Shown here: one piece after another, positions 26,201-34,314 of the stretch
Layout: the number at the start of each line of letters is the position of its first letter
How positions within the stretch are numbered: position 1 is the stretch's first letter
Assembly: GCF_032854445.1 (NCBI RefSeq)
Contig: NC_088300.1
Span: forward strand, 21,247,608-21,311,607
Source of the DNA: Liolophura sinensis
Lineage: Eukaryota > Mollusca > Polyplacophora > Chitonida > Chitonidae
DNA: 64,000 nucleotides
Reading direction: 5' to 3'
Made by a program: the position numbers and the translations under genes
Notes under the pieces: model-generated
What the model was told of the DNA's origin: nothing
The model's database searches: none
The model's input: the letters and a program-made list of their open reading frames with translations, nothing else

Positions 26201-29200
26201 AATTCTATGCTTTACATACATGCTGATTTCTACATGTGAAACCAAAAGGACACTCAAACTACTTAAAAAGGTATTATTTCCCAGAATACAGCATGTACAT
26301 AGGTTATGCTATAAAACTATTTTTACCACTTGCTACTAATGAAGAACAGGAGACCTGTTGAAATGAGCTTAAATATAATGAACCTTATTTCCTAGTTTCG
26401 CAAGTCAAGAACTAATCTCTTGTTATATCATAACTGTTGTTGTGTGACAAGGAAGGTAATTCAGTAAAGGATCACCTTTTAGTACATATTAGTGTAATAA
26501 TGTTAAAAATGAGGATGTAACATACATTTAAAGGAGATCCCAAATGACTTTATTTTCACACTAAATATTCCCTAAAACACAATATTTATTAAACTACATT
26601 TAAATAAATATTATGTAGCTAGTTCTAGCTATTTTTTATTTATGTATTGAAAAGCTCTGTAAGCATTGACAAAGCCATGTATTCGGCCCACCCACTCTGT
26701 GATTTTCCAGAATTAGCCATCGTATGACTAATCTATAATTACCCCTACATGTACACCTCTTATTTAGCACCCTGGAAATCATATAAGTCAAACAGTTTTG
26801 CAACAAATATTTTGAAAGATACCGGAGTTGTTTTAGATCCTTGAATAGCATAGCGACTGGGCGATACGATGTTCAATTTTTGCTCACCCCCCCCCCCCCC
26901 CCCCCCCCCCCTGCCTCATGGACGTTGTAGCAAGTCATATACATGTTCAACTACGATCGATCGGGCCCCACGTAATCAAAGGGTGTTTACAGTGGTCCAT
27001 TATAAATTTTCTCAATCTGCGGCATTTTTAGGCCATGTATACAACTTCCCAGTATCCTGCGTTGTCTTACTGCAATTGCAATCCACACTTGGGCATGGAA
27101 TAATCTTGAAAATATGTGTAAAAGTGTAGCGATTACCTCCTGTGGTCTGTGTTGTACACAAGAGAAGCCTCACATGCATGCCAGCAACTGTATTACCGTG
27201 ATGTCACAAAGTCAATGGTGGCTCTAATGTTTCTAATGTTTGATCACCAAATTCTACTGTTTTTCTTCACTTTTCGACGTTTTAAACCATCACAATGGAT
27301 TCAGGGGACAATAAACTACCTATATGGAGATTGGAAGGCCAAGCATTGAGGTTCTACTGTAATAAATATATTCACACTAGAATTTCATCTTTTCACTAAC
27401 AAATGTGCCCAACCGGGATTTTTTAAAAATAAATTCATAAATATTATCATAATTCAGATTAAATGCATATGTTTGGATATAAACAGCAAATTTACTTTCA
27501 TATAAATTGAACAGACATGCATAACATCCTTACTGAGACTATTATTATGCAAATATGATATATACCAAGAGATGGTCCCAAATACCCGCAATACAAAAAC
27601 ATTAAGGTGGGAAATGAGGCATAAAAATGTGAATTGATGTTAACTGTAATATCTGGTCTAGTATTGCTAAAAATACCTTTAATTTTCTATAACATGAAAG
27701 CAATACAAAAACATCCCCACACCTACTATACATAGGACAATATGCATAATATGTACAGGGTGTCCCAGAAGTCGTGCACCATCCTGATTTTCATTTTTTT
27801 TCTGTGCTTCAGATTTAATACTGATTTTATTTTTTTTTTCTCTCTTTCAGAGTTAATTATGGCTAATAAACTAACAGTACAAGAAAGAGCTGAATTGGTT
27901 TTTATGTTTGAAAGAGATGGGGCAACACACCTCTCTGTAGCTCAAGCATTCAACCTCAACCTGGATGGTGCGCGACTTCTGGGGCACCCTGTATAATAAA
28001 ATTCTTCATCCCATTTTCCTATTTAAGAACATGGCATAATTCAACAAGTTCAGATAGAATCATATGCAAGAAGTAACACAGAGCATTCTACACTCTAAAA
28101 TTATTTAAGTTTGACTGTACTGAAACACCACAGACCTTTTCAATTCTACGACAGTAGTAAGCTTTATGAGTGGATGAAACCACTAGCCTTTGGCAAGTTA
28201 ACAACACACTTTCCCACATGTGATGTACAGATGTGAGCATGAAAGACGTGGTGTTCAATGAACGTCACACTACACAAACAGTCACACGAGCGTAGTCAAC
28301 CAATTGTTCTCACTAAGGCTTTACAAGCCAAGGTCAGTTTTGAACCAGCATCCTATGTGTCCAATACTGAACTATCGATACATGTACAATACTGTAGTAT
28401 CGATACATGTACAAATGGCAGACGACTGTTGACATAGAAAAAAGTACTACAAAATTCGCTAATCTTCATTTTCTTTAGTAACCTTTTACTAATCAAGTGT
28501 TACAAAATATGACTTAGGATAGGACACCAGTAATGTTCTTAGTCACTTTAAAATGATAAAAATAAACAATAAATTACACTGAAACTTCCATGACTTCAAA
28601 AGTCTAACACCTTGTGAACATCATGACAAAGCAGCTGTGAGTATGATTCATTTGGCTCCAGGGTTGGAAAAAGGTGCATACATGCACCGTGTACAGGTAC
28701 AAAAGATCAAATCAATCCATTTTTTCTGATATTTCATTATTCAAAAACGTTTAGTCAATTCTAAACAAACATGCTATAAATCGTGGGACAGACTGCAGTA
28801 TCTTGCTGTACAATTCGATGTCTCGGAAATCTGCAGACCAACATGTGCAACTCCATGGCAACGTCCATCGACAATCTTCAGACTCATGTAGGCATACATG
28901 TACATAGGCAGTAGTGTAATGAGAACACTTACATGTGTATGTATACAAATACACAGTGCCCATGGACTTCATGTCATTGTCTAATCACCGATGACCATGT
29001 GGTTCTACACTCTGCAAATCATCAAACTGGTCGCCACAACTGAGCCCATAATGCCAAACGTGAATTCAAGGGACTTTTCTTTTGCTTTTTCTTTAGGAGA
29101 AGTTAAATATCAAATATGATATCTTTAATTTGGTTGGACATTTTCAAGAAGGTCAAGTCATTGTGTAAATTAGATTCTTATTTTCTAAACACTTTTAATT

Positions 29201-29677
29201 GACAAAACACCAGTGTATGTAAAAAAATTACCTGTGCACATATATGTAGGATCAAAATTCAGGTGTACAGTTAGCATGTACGTTTTTTTCTTAAAATCAA
29301 CCCCTGGGCTCTACTATTGTCCATTAATATGTCAAGGTTATAGCAAAGACTACTGTATTTCTCCTAAAATTTTGCACACGATTAATAAGTCACTCATTTT
29401 GTGTGATTCTGGCAATTCCATTGACCTAAGAGAAGCGTTTTGAGAATTACATGGAAGGTAGGACAATATTGTACCCGAAAAATGTAAGTGTCAGCACCAA
29501 CTCTTTCACGACATTTACATGTAGCATACATGTACATGAATTTGCTTTAAAAATTGTACTTTTGAGGGCAATTTTTTTGGAAAACACAGCAAATAAAAGA
29601 AATTCATTGAAGTATAGGCTCTTAAACTACAAGTAACAGCCAACTGTACTACTTAAAAGAATATATACATACAACCA

Positions 29678-29724
<47 letters not shown>

Positions 29725-29866
29725 TATATAAATCAAACAAAAAACATCTAGAATTGATTACTCACCACTTTTTGGTACATTCTACAACCGCCTCAGAATA
29801 GGAAGCTGTAAACTGGAATTTAGAGGCTGATTTCCCCACTCTCTGTAATCTCTTCCACACGCTCAT
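1168..29866 (-). CDS. EHBP1: EH domain-binding protein 1 orthologue, 20 coding exons, 3' end cut by the window
   Basis: EHBP1 links EH-domain proteins and Rab GTPases to actin during endocytic recycling (established for the family). The visible protein is about 1,074 residues in this order: N-terminal C2-like domain (exons 1-4, about residues 1-165), acidic linker, NPF motifs (exons 5-6), calponin-homology domain (exons 8-10), Ser/Lys/Pro-rich linker, basic coiled segments (exons 13-14), and the start of the bMERB Rab-binding domain (exons 17-20). Signature stretches matching vertebrate EHBP1 are [52 protein letters not shown] and LLNREL. Splice sites are GT-AG and phases agree throughout, except for one-base discrepancies in exons 2 and 6. 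The C-terminal 60-70 residues should lie left of base 1. Identity is certain; exact ends of exons 5 and 6 are less so. Confidence 0.95.
5389..5440 (+). mobile_element. SINE-A tail fragment
   Basis: CTTGAGTATGGAGTAAAACA, then TCAATC and (AAAT)n. Only the last about 50 bases remain. Confidence 0.6.
7724..7975. repeat. Dispersed repeat, copy 1
   Basis: Shares blocks with 47235-47480, such as CAGTTTTATGAAGCTTGCAT, AAATTTCACTGAAA and GGTCGAAAAATTTACAGTA. Class unknown; no terminal repeats seen. Confidence 0.6.
8080..8246 (+). mobile_element. SINE-A, 5'-truncated and diverged
   Basis: Contains GGTTTCCTCCCACCATAATG and AAATATTCTTGAGTATGGTG, and ends in AAATAAATAAA. Head missing. Confidence 0.75.
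8420..8516 (-). CDS. EHBP1: EHBP1 coding exon 19 (bMERB domain middle)
   Basis: Acceptor GTACAG, donor GTAAGT. It encodes [20 protein letters not shown] then RRQMQLNIL, the hallmark EEW-LVN-KNALIRR part of the bMERB domain. Ends in phase 2. Confidence 0.94.
8837..8954 (-). CDS. EHBP1: EHBP1 coding exon 18 (bMERB domain start)
   Basis: Acceptor GACAG. It encodes [20 protein letters not shown], then [20 protein letters not shown], the first helix of the bMERB (DUF3585) Rab-binding domain shared with MICAL proteins. Phase 0 to 1, donor GTACTG. Confidence 0.93.
9730..9766. repeat. (AT)n microsatellite
   Basis: About 18 AT units in an EHBP1 intron. An A27 run lies at 9599-9625 nearby. Confidence 0.95.
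9812..9894 (-). CDS. EHBP1: EHBP1 coding exon 17
   Basis: Acceptor TTGCAG, donor GTAAGT. It reads [19 protein letters not shown] then IDDLFYNED, an acidic approach to the bMERB domain. Of the two open frames, this one matches both neighbours' phases. Confidence 0.8.
10183..10436 (-). mobile_element. SINE-B, second tRNA-derived family
   Basis: On the minus strand the head ends in GAGTTCAAATCTAGC, carrying a box-B-like GTTCAAATC, with TGGCTGGCTAAGATAGTGGC near the 5' end. The other end has GTGGAGTAAACC and TTTGCAAGGTATCTGAC blocks that recur elsewhere. In the EHBP1 intron between exons 17 and 16. Confidence 0.65.
10684..10810 (-). CDS. EHBP1: EHBP1 coding exon 16
   Basis: Acceptor CTTCAG, donor GTAGGC, phase 0 to 1. 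It reads [20 protein letters not shown] followed by [20 protein letters not shown] and VK. Basic linker; no domain recognised. Phase continuity into exon 17 supports it. Confidence 0.75.
11474..11650 (-). mobile_element. SINE-A fragment
   Basis: Tail and core present on the minus strand (GCATAAAACACCAGT, CCTCCCACCATAATG), head missing. A short local duplication, GGGGAAACCCA twice, lies in the core. In an EHBP1 intron, just downstream of exon 15. Confidence 0.8.
11746..11873 (-). CDS. EHBP1: EHBP1 coding exon 15
   Basis: Acceptor GCCTAG, donor GTAGGT. It encodes [20 protein letters not shown] and an [12 protein letters not shown] stretch. LKIKKL resembles the vertebrate LKLKKL segment. Phases fit exons 14 and 16. 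Confidence 0.85.
12977..13094 (-). CDS. EHBP1: EHBP1 coding exon 14 (second basic coiled segment)
   Basis: Acceptor CTTCAG, then [20 protein letters not shown], matching the vertebrate [16 protein letters not shown] segment, followed by a Ser/Pro-rich tail. Donor GTAACA, phase 1. Confidence 0.9.
14395..15135. repeat. 83 bp minisatellite, about nine units
   Basis: The phrase GATCTTCAATGAAYGTYAGA recurs every 82-83 bases, together with CTGTGCAACCACAGTGGTCA. It lies in the EHBP1 intron between exons 14 and 13. The flanks match a dispersed element: the left flank resembles 12720-12830, and the right flank (15135-15290) resembles 28190-28370. The satellite is therefore an expansion inside that element. 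Confidence 0.93.
15451..15585 (-). CDS. EHBP1: EHBP1 coding exon 13 (first basic coiled segment)
   Basis: Forty-five codons containing [20 protein letters not shown], matching the vertebrate REELKERARVLLEQARRDA segment. Two in-frame acceptors lie 12 bases apart (TTAG and CCCAG), so four residues may be optional. Donor GTAGGA, phase 0. Confidence 0.9.
16206..16256 (-). CDS. EHBP1: EHBP1 coding exon 12
   Basis: Seventeen codons, phase 0 to 0: [17 protein letters not shown]. Acceptor GTTATAG, donor GTGAGT. Symmetrical and so skippable without frame loss. Supported by splice sites and continuity only. Confidence 0.68.
17030..17120 (-). CDS. EHBP1: EHBP1 coding exon 11
   Basis: Acceptor TTGTAG, donor GTAATC, phases agree with exons 10 and 12. 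It reads [20 protein letters not shown] then [10 protein letters not shown]. Linker without a recognised domain. Confidence 0.75.
17396..17985 (-). CDS. EHBP1: EHBP1 coding exon 10 (end of CH domain and phospho-rich linker)
   Basis: Begins [39 protein letters not shown], the last CH-domain helices and nearly identical to vertebrate EHBP1. It then runs into about 130 residues rich in Ser, Lys, Pro and Glu, with repeated SPS/SPEK motifs and another NPF ([12 protein letters not shown]). Donor GTAATA, phase 2. The open plus-strand frame over it is an antisense shadow. Confidence 0.94.
18295..18343 (-). CDS. EHBP1: EHBP1 coding exon 9 (CH domain, middle)
   Basis: Short 49 bp exon, acceptor TTTACAG, donor GTAAGT. 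It completes the Leu codon and reads [16 protein letters not shown], the CH-domain DY-SL-P-DI-N segment. Phase 1 base to 0. Confidence 0.92.
18743..18912 (-). CDS. EHBP1: EHBP1 coding exon 8 (CH domain, N-terminal half)
   Basis: Starts [16 protein letters not shown] and continues [41 protein letters not shown]. This is the first half of the single calponin-homology domain, with the conserved WC and F-R-NG-FCAI-H-F pattern. Phase 0 to 2, donor GTACGT. Confidence 0.93.
19393..19459 (-). CDS. EHBP1: EHBP1 coding exon 7
   Basis: Acceptor ATGACAG, donor GTAATG. It reads [23 protein letters not shown] with the split Arg codon shared with exon 6. Linker before the CH domain, no motif of its own. 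Support is its splice sites and phase agreement with both neighbours. Confidence 0.75.
20378..21001 (-). CDS. EHBP1: EHBP1 coding exon 6 (NPF array)
   Basis: Encodes five NPF motifs plus degenerate NQF and APF versions in a 15-residue repeat, followed by a Lys/Pro/Ser-rich tail ([31 protein letters not shown]). NPF tripeptides bind EH domains, so this is the EHD-binding region. The upstream boundary is inferred: 1 base from exon 5 plus AG gives GAG. The reading frame must shift by one base near the CCCCGGGG run at about 20436-20446. After the shift it reads [18 protein letters not shown] and joins exon 7 in phase. Confidence 0.88.
22970..23022 (-). mobile_element. SINE-A tail fragment
   Basis: TTTATTTACTCATTTGATTG followed by a diverged AAGAATACTTTTCC block. 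Confidence 0.45.
23139..23202. repeat. (AT)n microsatellite
   Basis: About 31 AT units in the EHBP1 intron between exons 6 and 5. Confidence 0.95.
23525..23733 (-). CDS. EHBP1: EHBP1 coding exon 5 (acidic linker, first NPF)
   Basis: Acceptor TTGTAG, then [24 protein letters not shown], very close to the vertebrate linker, then a DEDEEDDD acidic run and a [13 protein letters not shown] segment with the first NPF motif. The donor placed here (GAC G|GT) leaves phase 1, which joins exon 6. A second GT eight bases downstream is possible. The acceptor is abutted by a 54 bp tandem repeat. Confidence 0.88.
23765..23940. repeat. 54 bp tandem repeat, three units
   Basis: CAGCATGAAACCATGG recurs at 23765, 23819 and 23873 (with a fourth, broken start at 23927). 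It lies in the EHBP1 intron, 30 bases upstream of the exon 5 acceptor. Confidence 0.93.
24123..24304 (-). CDS. EHBP1: EHBP1 coding exon 4
   Basis: Acceptor GTGCTCAG, donor GTAAGT, phase 0 to 2. It encodes [35 protein letters not shown] and REGKAT, the end of the C2-like domain. Spacing and motifs match vertebrate EHBP1. Confidence 0.93.
25047..25196 (-). CDS. EHBP1: EHBP1 coding exon 3
   Basis: Exactly 50 codons, phase 0 to phase 0, starting [12 protein letters not shown] and ending [10 protein letters not shown]. It carries the conserved [13 protein letters not shown] core strand of the N-terminal C2-like domain. Acceptor TCTAATCAG, donor GTGAGT. Confidence 0.93.
25761..25819 (-). CDS. EHBP1: EHBP1 coding exon 2
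   Basis: Preceded by a T8-CCAG acceptor. It completes the Trp codon and reads [19 protein letters not shown], matching the C2-like domain. The donor GTAAGT leaves one extra base, while exon 3 needs phase 0. The likeliest explanation is one surplus A in the AAAA run near the end (see findings). A microexon in the following intron is the alternative. Confidence 0.88.
26887..26911. repeat. C25 homopolymer
   Basis: Uninterrupted C run in EHBP1 intron 1. Other C runs lie at 5932-5947 and 53073-53086. Confidence 0.95.
27756..27991 (+). mobile_element. Tc1/mariner-like deletion derivative with residual transposase start
   Basis: Terminal inverted repeats of about 29 bp (starting CAGGGTGTCCCAGAAGTCG and CAGGGTGCCCCAGAAGTCG on opposite strands), each flanked by TA, the target of the IS630/Tc1/mariner superfamily. 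Inside, an ORF at 27859-27996 begins [20 protein letters not shown] and runs into the right repeat. It looks like the helix-turn-helix start of a transposase (DUF4817-like), the rest deleted. Non-autonomous. Confidence 0.8.
28130..28372 (-). mobile_element. SINE-like element, relative of the 83 bp repeat locus
   Basis: Carries a single version of the TTCAATGAACGTCACACTAC unit and the TTTTGAACCAG end, whose complement GGTTCAAAA is a box-B core, also seen at 15222-15240. It lacks the tandem expansion. Confidence 0.55.
29681..29717. repeat. (AT)n microsatellite
   Basis: About 18 AT units, 50 bases downstream of the EHBP1 exon 1 donor. Confidence 0.95.
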
Positions 29867-29923
29867 TTTGTTATCATGGACAGGTGGTTTCAGATACTGG
29901 TCAACATATCACAACAGGTAACT
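29766..29923 (-). CDS. EHBP1: EHBP1 coding exon 1 with part of the 5' UTR
   Basis: The ATG is at 29866-29864 and opens [19 protein letters not shown], the near-invariant EHBP1 N-terminus. Coding ends after TG of the KKW tryptophan (phase 2) at donor GTGAG. Upstream, a polypyrimidine tract and TTACAG give an acceptor at 29925-29924, so bases 29867-29923 are probably 5' UTR of the same exon. This acceptor is the first unit of the minisatellite at 29881-31070. Confidence 0.9.
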
Positions 29924-31070
29924 CTGTAAGAGGAACAACCAACATCAGAATAACACACAGGATAGGTGGTTTCAGATAATGGTCAACATATCACAACAGG
30001 TAACTCTTTAAGAGGAACAACCAACATCAGAATACCACACAGGACAGGTGGATTCAGATAATGGTCAACATATCACAACAGGTAACTCTGTAAGAGGAAC
30101 AACCAACATCAAAATACCACACAGGACAGGTGGATTCAGATACTGGTCAACATATCACAACAGGTAACTCTGTAAGAGGAACAACCAACATCAGAATAAC
30201 ACACAGGACAGGTGGATTCAGACACTGGTCAACATATCACAGCAGGTAACGCTGTAAGAGGAACAACCAACATCAGAATACCACACAGGACAGGTGGATT
30301 CAGATACTGGTCAACATATCACAGCACTTAACTCTGTAAGAGAAACAACCAACATCAGAATACCACACAGGACAGGTGGATTCAGATACTGGTCAACATA
30401 TCACAGCACTTAACTCTGTAAGAGAAACAACCAACATCAGAATACCACACAGGACAGGTGGATTCAGATACTGGTCAACATATCACAGCAGATAACTCTG
30501 TAAGAGGAACAACCAACATCAGAATACCACACAGGACAGGTGGATTCAGATACTGGTCAACATATCACAACAGGTAACTCTGTAAGAGGAACAACCAACA
30601 TCAAAATACCACACAGGACAGGTAGATTCAGATAATGGTCAACATATCACAGCAGGTAACTCTGTAAGAGGAACGACCAACATCAAAATACCACACAGGA
30701 CAGGTGGATTCAGATAATGGTCAACATACCACAACAGGTAACTCTGTAAGAAGAACAACCAACATCAGAATACCACACAGGACAGGTGGATTCAGATACT
30801 GGTCAACATATCACAACAGGTAACTCTGTAAGAGGAACAACCAACATCAGAATACCACACAGGACAGGTAGATTCAGATACTGGTCAACATATCACAACA
30901 GGTAACTCTGTAAGAGGAACAACCAACATCAGAATACCACACAGGACAGGTGGATTCAGATACTGGTCAACCTATCACAGCACTTAACTCTGTAAGAGAA
31001 ACAACCAACATCAGAATACCACACAGGACAGGTGGATTCAGATACTGGTCAACATATCACAGCAGGTAAC
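29881..31070. repeat. 82 bp minisatellite, 14 full units plus a half unit
   Basis: Units begin at 29881 and every 82 bases to 31029 (CAGGTGGATTCAGATACTGG is the common start), with about 90 percent or more identity between units. On the minus strand each full unit contains a pyrimidine-rich stretch ending in CTTACAG (one unit has AAAG). The first unit is the actual intron-exon boundary and 5' UTR of EHBP1 coding exon 1. Confidence 0.95.
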
Positions 31071-33799
31071 AAGTGCAGGTTATTGTCAGGTATAGTATAC
31101 ACCACAGGTATACATACTGTACAATACCTGTACACATACAGAGCTCTCCTCATGAGAAATTCCTGGGTTAAGTCATGAAAGTAAACTTGTGATAATACAA
31201 GTTGTCCTCATATCATTTCCTGATATAAGTATATATGTGTGTACTTATGGCATCATAACAAACGAATCCCGGTATACGACAATTTATACCCTTGTATTTT
31301 CTACGGGCAAGATACATATGTATGAATATATGTACACGTAAATGTACCTGCATCCAAAAGTGATCCAGACCTTTATATGGGAACAGGTGTCATGTGTACC
31401 ACTAATAATAAAACTGTTCCTCAGACATGTCCATGACACAAACAACCCTTGTGTTACTTTAATTACCATAAGTGAATACACTTCCTGAATTCCTAATGTG
31501 TAGGTCACACTCAAAATAGCAGTGCTGTAAACACAATAAACCACTGAGCTGTAGGTAGAACAGTCTTGAAGTAAGCAGGGCTAAAGTATACTGCACTGAT
31601 CCAGGCAAAATTATAAAAATTATTGATGCTTGTCAACTGTCTTACACCACTTAGTTAATACACACTTGAGGCAAAATACTGTACTGCATTTACAATTTAG
31701 CATTTTGCCACATTTTACTTGATTGTGATTGATTCATCCACATTATAAGGCCACTCAAAAGTTAAGTGCAGCAATCTAAAGTATCATTTTAAGGTCTTTA
31801 GTTGCTTCTGAACTGTATTATTACATACCAAACCAGGTGAAACAGATTTAAAACATACGTGTAGACAAATATACACGTATACATACATTCCCTCACAGCT
31901 GACAGAATGACTATTCAAATAGTAGTTTGAAGTCTATCTTGAAATTTGTTCCCTGACTTTTATATTTTCATTGCATATAAACACTCTTGGCTGGCCAGAA
32001 ATGTAATAATGAAGTTATATGTAAATCCACTAAAAACAAGAGATCTACTGCCACAGCCGATCTGCAATCCACTAACAGGTGCCCACGTCATCACAAACAC
32101 ATATAAAATCATAGTCATCCTCCAGCGGGACTGGTTCAGGTTTGTATACTGTGGGGCATTCCTACAAAGACAATACCAATGCCTTCCTGGAAGCAAGGAA
32201 ACTAAGCTCGGGGTTTTACACAGCTTGTTGTACATGCAATAGACATCAACGCAATAAACCACTTCTTGGAGAAATCTAAGATGCCTTGGATCTCATTTGG
32301 TTGATTTTCTAATACCGAGTTAAGTGGCAAAGCACTGACAGTCTGAAGTCACTTTTGAGATGGATTATAGCTACACAGAAGAAAATATGCTGTCGTATTA
32401 ATTTGATCTCATAATGGACGATGTTGATGTTCCCATTTATGACACTGACATCTCTGGTCAGACTTCAGATTCTGAGTTTTCACACATTGAATTTGAACTT
32501 CTTCCACACATTTCCAACCGCAGTGGCAATTTGCACTGGTAAGCTATAGCTATATTCTGTAAAACACTGCACATTTCGTGTGGCTATAGTGAATATTTGT
32601 CTAGTACTCTTTCCCTCTGTCCACAATAAATATCATTCTATTCCCCAGGTATTCTGAATTCAAATCTAAATGTGGTCACAACTGCATGGCATTGTCAGCA
32701 TTCTGAATAACTTATATGCCTAGATATAGTTCTGTACAGTATAAATACAGGTATGATGTGAACATCGGTGTTAGTGTACAGAGATCTGCTACCATAGTTG
32801 CCAAATCTTTTGAGTTCAGCTGTATTCCTCTCGTAGCTTTAAGCTGCACACTGGAAGAGCAGATACGGTTGGTTATGGGGGGTACAAAATCCTTCCGCCT
32901 TGTACTTTAAATCCAAACTTCCAGAGGCCCAAATTGTCAGAATGCTTGAAAAAACTCCTGAGTTCTTCCACGACCTATGTTTACAACAGTTTGCAGAACA
33001 GCAAAGACTTTTGTGGAGAAATTTGATATGCTTGTTGTCACTCTTGTAGCTTTCTTAACACTGAACAAAATGATGAAACTCTGACAGTTCGAACAGGTTG
33101 GACTTGTACGACATAATTCTGCAGAGACTGACGAGTGCTGGCAGAATAATTCACATCCCCAAGAACAGCCAACTTTGCTTATGGTCATACAAGCAAATGT
33201 TAGAGACAGCACAGGCAATTGTGGTCCAACAAAAGTCAAAAGACTTCTGATTGGTGATTGAGAAATTTAAATGTCAGTAAATTTCATTTAGGTCCGAAGC
33301 GCAGATAGGAAAACAGCCAGCATTTTGGGGAAGGGACCACTGTTTGACTGTCATCAGTATACAGCGTCTAATGCATTAGGCTATCCCCGTTCCTAATGCT
33401 GGTGATTCTCTTTACTTAGTATACTACTCAGTAGTATAGTCAGAGATGTAATTTATGAAACACTGGTCTATGTAGAAATACAATAACCTGCCTACATTTA
33501 CAGGAGTAACCTTAACTGATTATAAGATATCAGTTCGTTCTTTATGTGCCAAAGACTAACAGACTATGTCAGACTTGTTTTGTGTTGAAAACATTCTTCC
33601 TCTTGACAACTGCATGCCTAAAAATTATGACAATCAAAATAAATAAATGTCCCTCTGCTAATTGATATGCCCAGAAAGCTTAAAATGGGTGGTTCTTCAA
33701 ACAGTTCGGCCTGAATAAGTCCACACACAGAAACACAAATCGTAAGAAAGACCACTGAAAAACAAAAGTTAAACCTAGTCACACAATCTGTAAACTTAC
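31071..33799 (-). other. Inferred EHBP1 5' intron, no supported gene
   Basis: Contains one copy of a short dispersed repeat at about 31710-31800. A plus-strand acidic ORF of 41 codons at 32414-32538 ends at a donor-like GTAAGC, with no confirmed partner. Several other short ORFs (for example 32716-32910) have no recognisable homology. Confidence 0.5.
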
Positions 33800-33855
33800 A
33801 TTTCTATCCTTTCACTTCGCAGTTGGAGGCCATTTTGAGAGCTGTCACGTGAGAG
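33800..33855 (-). other. EHBP1: Candidate 5' noncoding exon of EHBP1
   Basis: A consensus donor GTAAGT (plus-strand 33794-33799) ends a short minus-strand segment. It contains AAAATGGCC followed by a 9-codon upstream ORF that terminates before the donor. The upstream end is only a guess. It could splice to one of the acceptors in 29924-31030. Support is the donor, its position 400 bp from the divergent gene, and the lack of any other leader for the acceptor in front of exon 1. Confidence 0.4.
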
Positions 33856-34250
33856 TGGCACAATTTATAATCATAATGAACCATGAAATGAAATATAATT
33901 TATTTGATAAAATGCAAAAAAAGGACAGAAGCTCAAGAAACAGATGTGTGTCGCGTCCTGAAATTTTTTATTGGTTTCTTGAGATATATTAGAGAGTATG
34001 TACCTTGTTCCCATGACCCACTGTGAATTCAACTCTGGTGAAAAACAGTAATTTTTAATACAGCAACGATTATTCACTAGATCTTATCATATGAAGTGTA
34101 CAATAAATGCGTGATAATTCTAAAACATTACTTGAAACGCGACTAGCTGACAGAAATCTCGTACATATGTCATTAGTCCACTGCGTTCTTTTGGGAACAA
34201 GGTTAACGCCTCTACTGCGATAGCAGACGAGACGGTTAGCCAAGTTGAAA
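33845..34250. promoter_or_regulatory. Probable shared promoter of EHBP1 and the zinc-finger gene
   Basis: About 400 bp separate the inferred EHBP1 leader (minus) from the first codon of the zinc-finger gene (plus). A palindromic E-box TCACGTGA lies at 33845-33852, the type bound by USF/TFE3/TFEB-class factors. No TATA box is obvious. Head-to-head spacing suggests a bidirectional promoter; this is inference. Confidence 0.45.
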
Positions 34251-34314
34251 ATGGCGACCGTGAGAAGAAAGGGAAAAAGCCCTAAAAAGACATTAAAAAT
34301 GTCACTGAGGAAAG
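34251..34314 (+). CDS. Zinc-finger gene exon 1
   Basis: ATG in the context GAAAATGGCGACC opens MATVRRKGKSPKKTLKMSLR followed by K and a split codon. Donor GTAAAT, phase 1. The basic peptide and clean join to exon 2 support this start. An independent exon-2 start is not available, because the ATG-less frame there begins at the splice site. Confidence 0.8.

Noticed and set aside
26869-27129. Plus-strand ORF beginning with a proline run
   Set aside because: The prolines come from the C25 homopolymer; nothing else in it looks coding.
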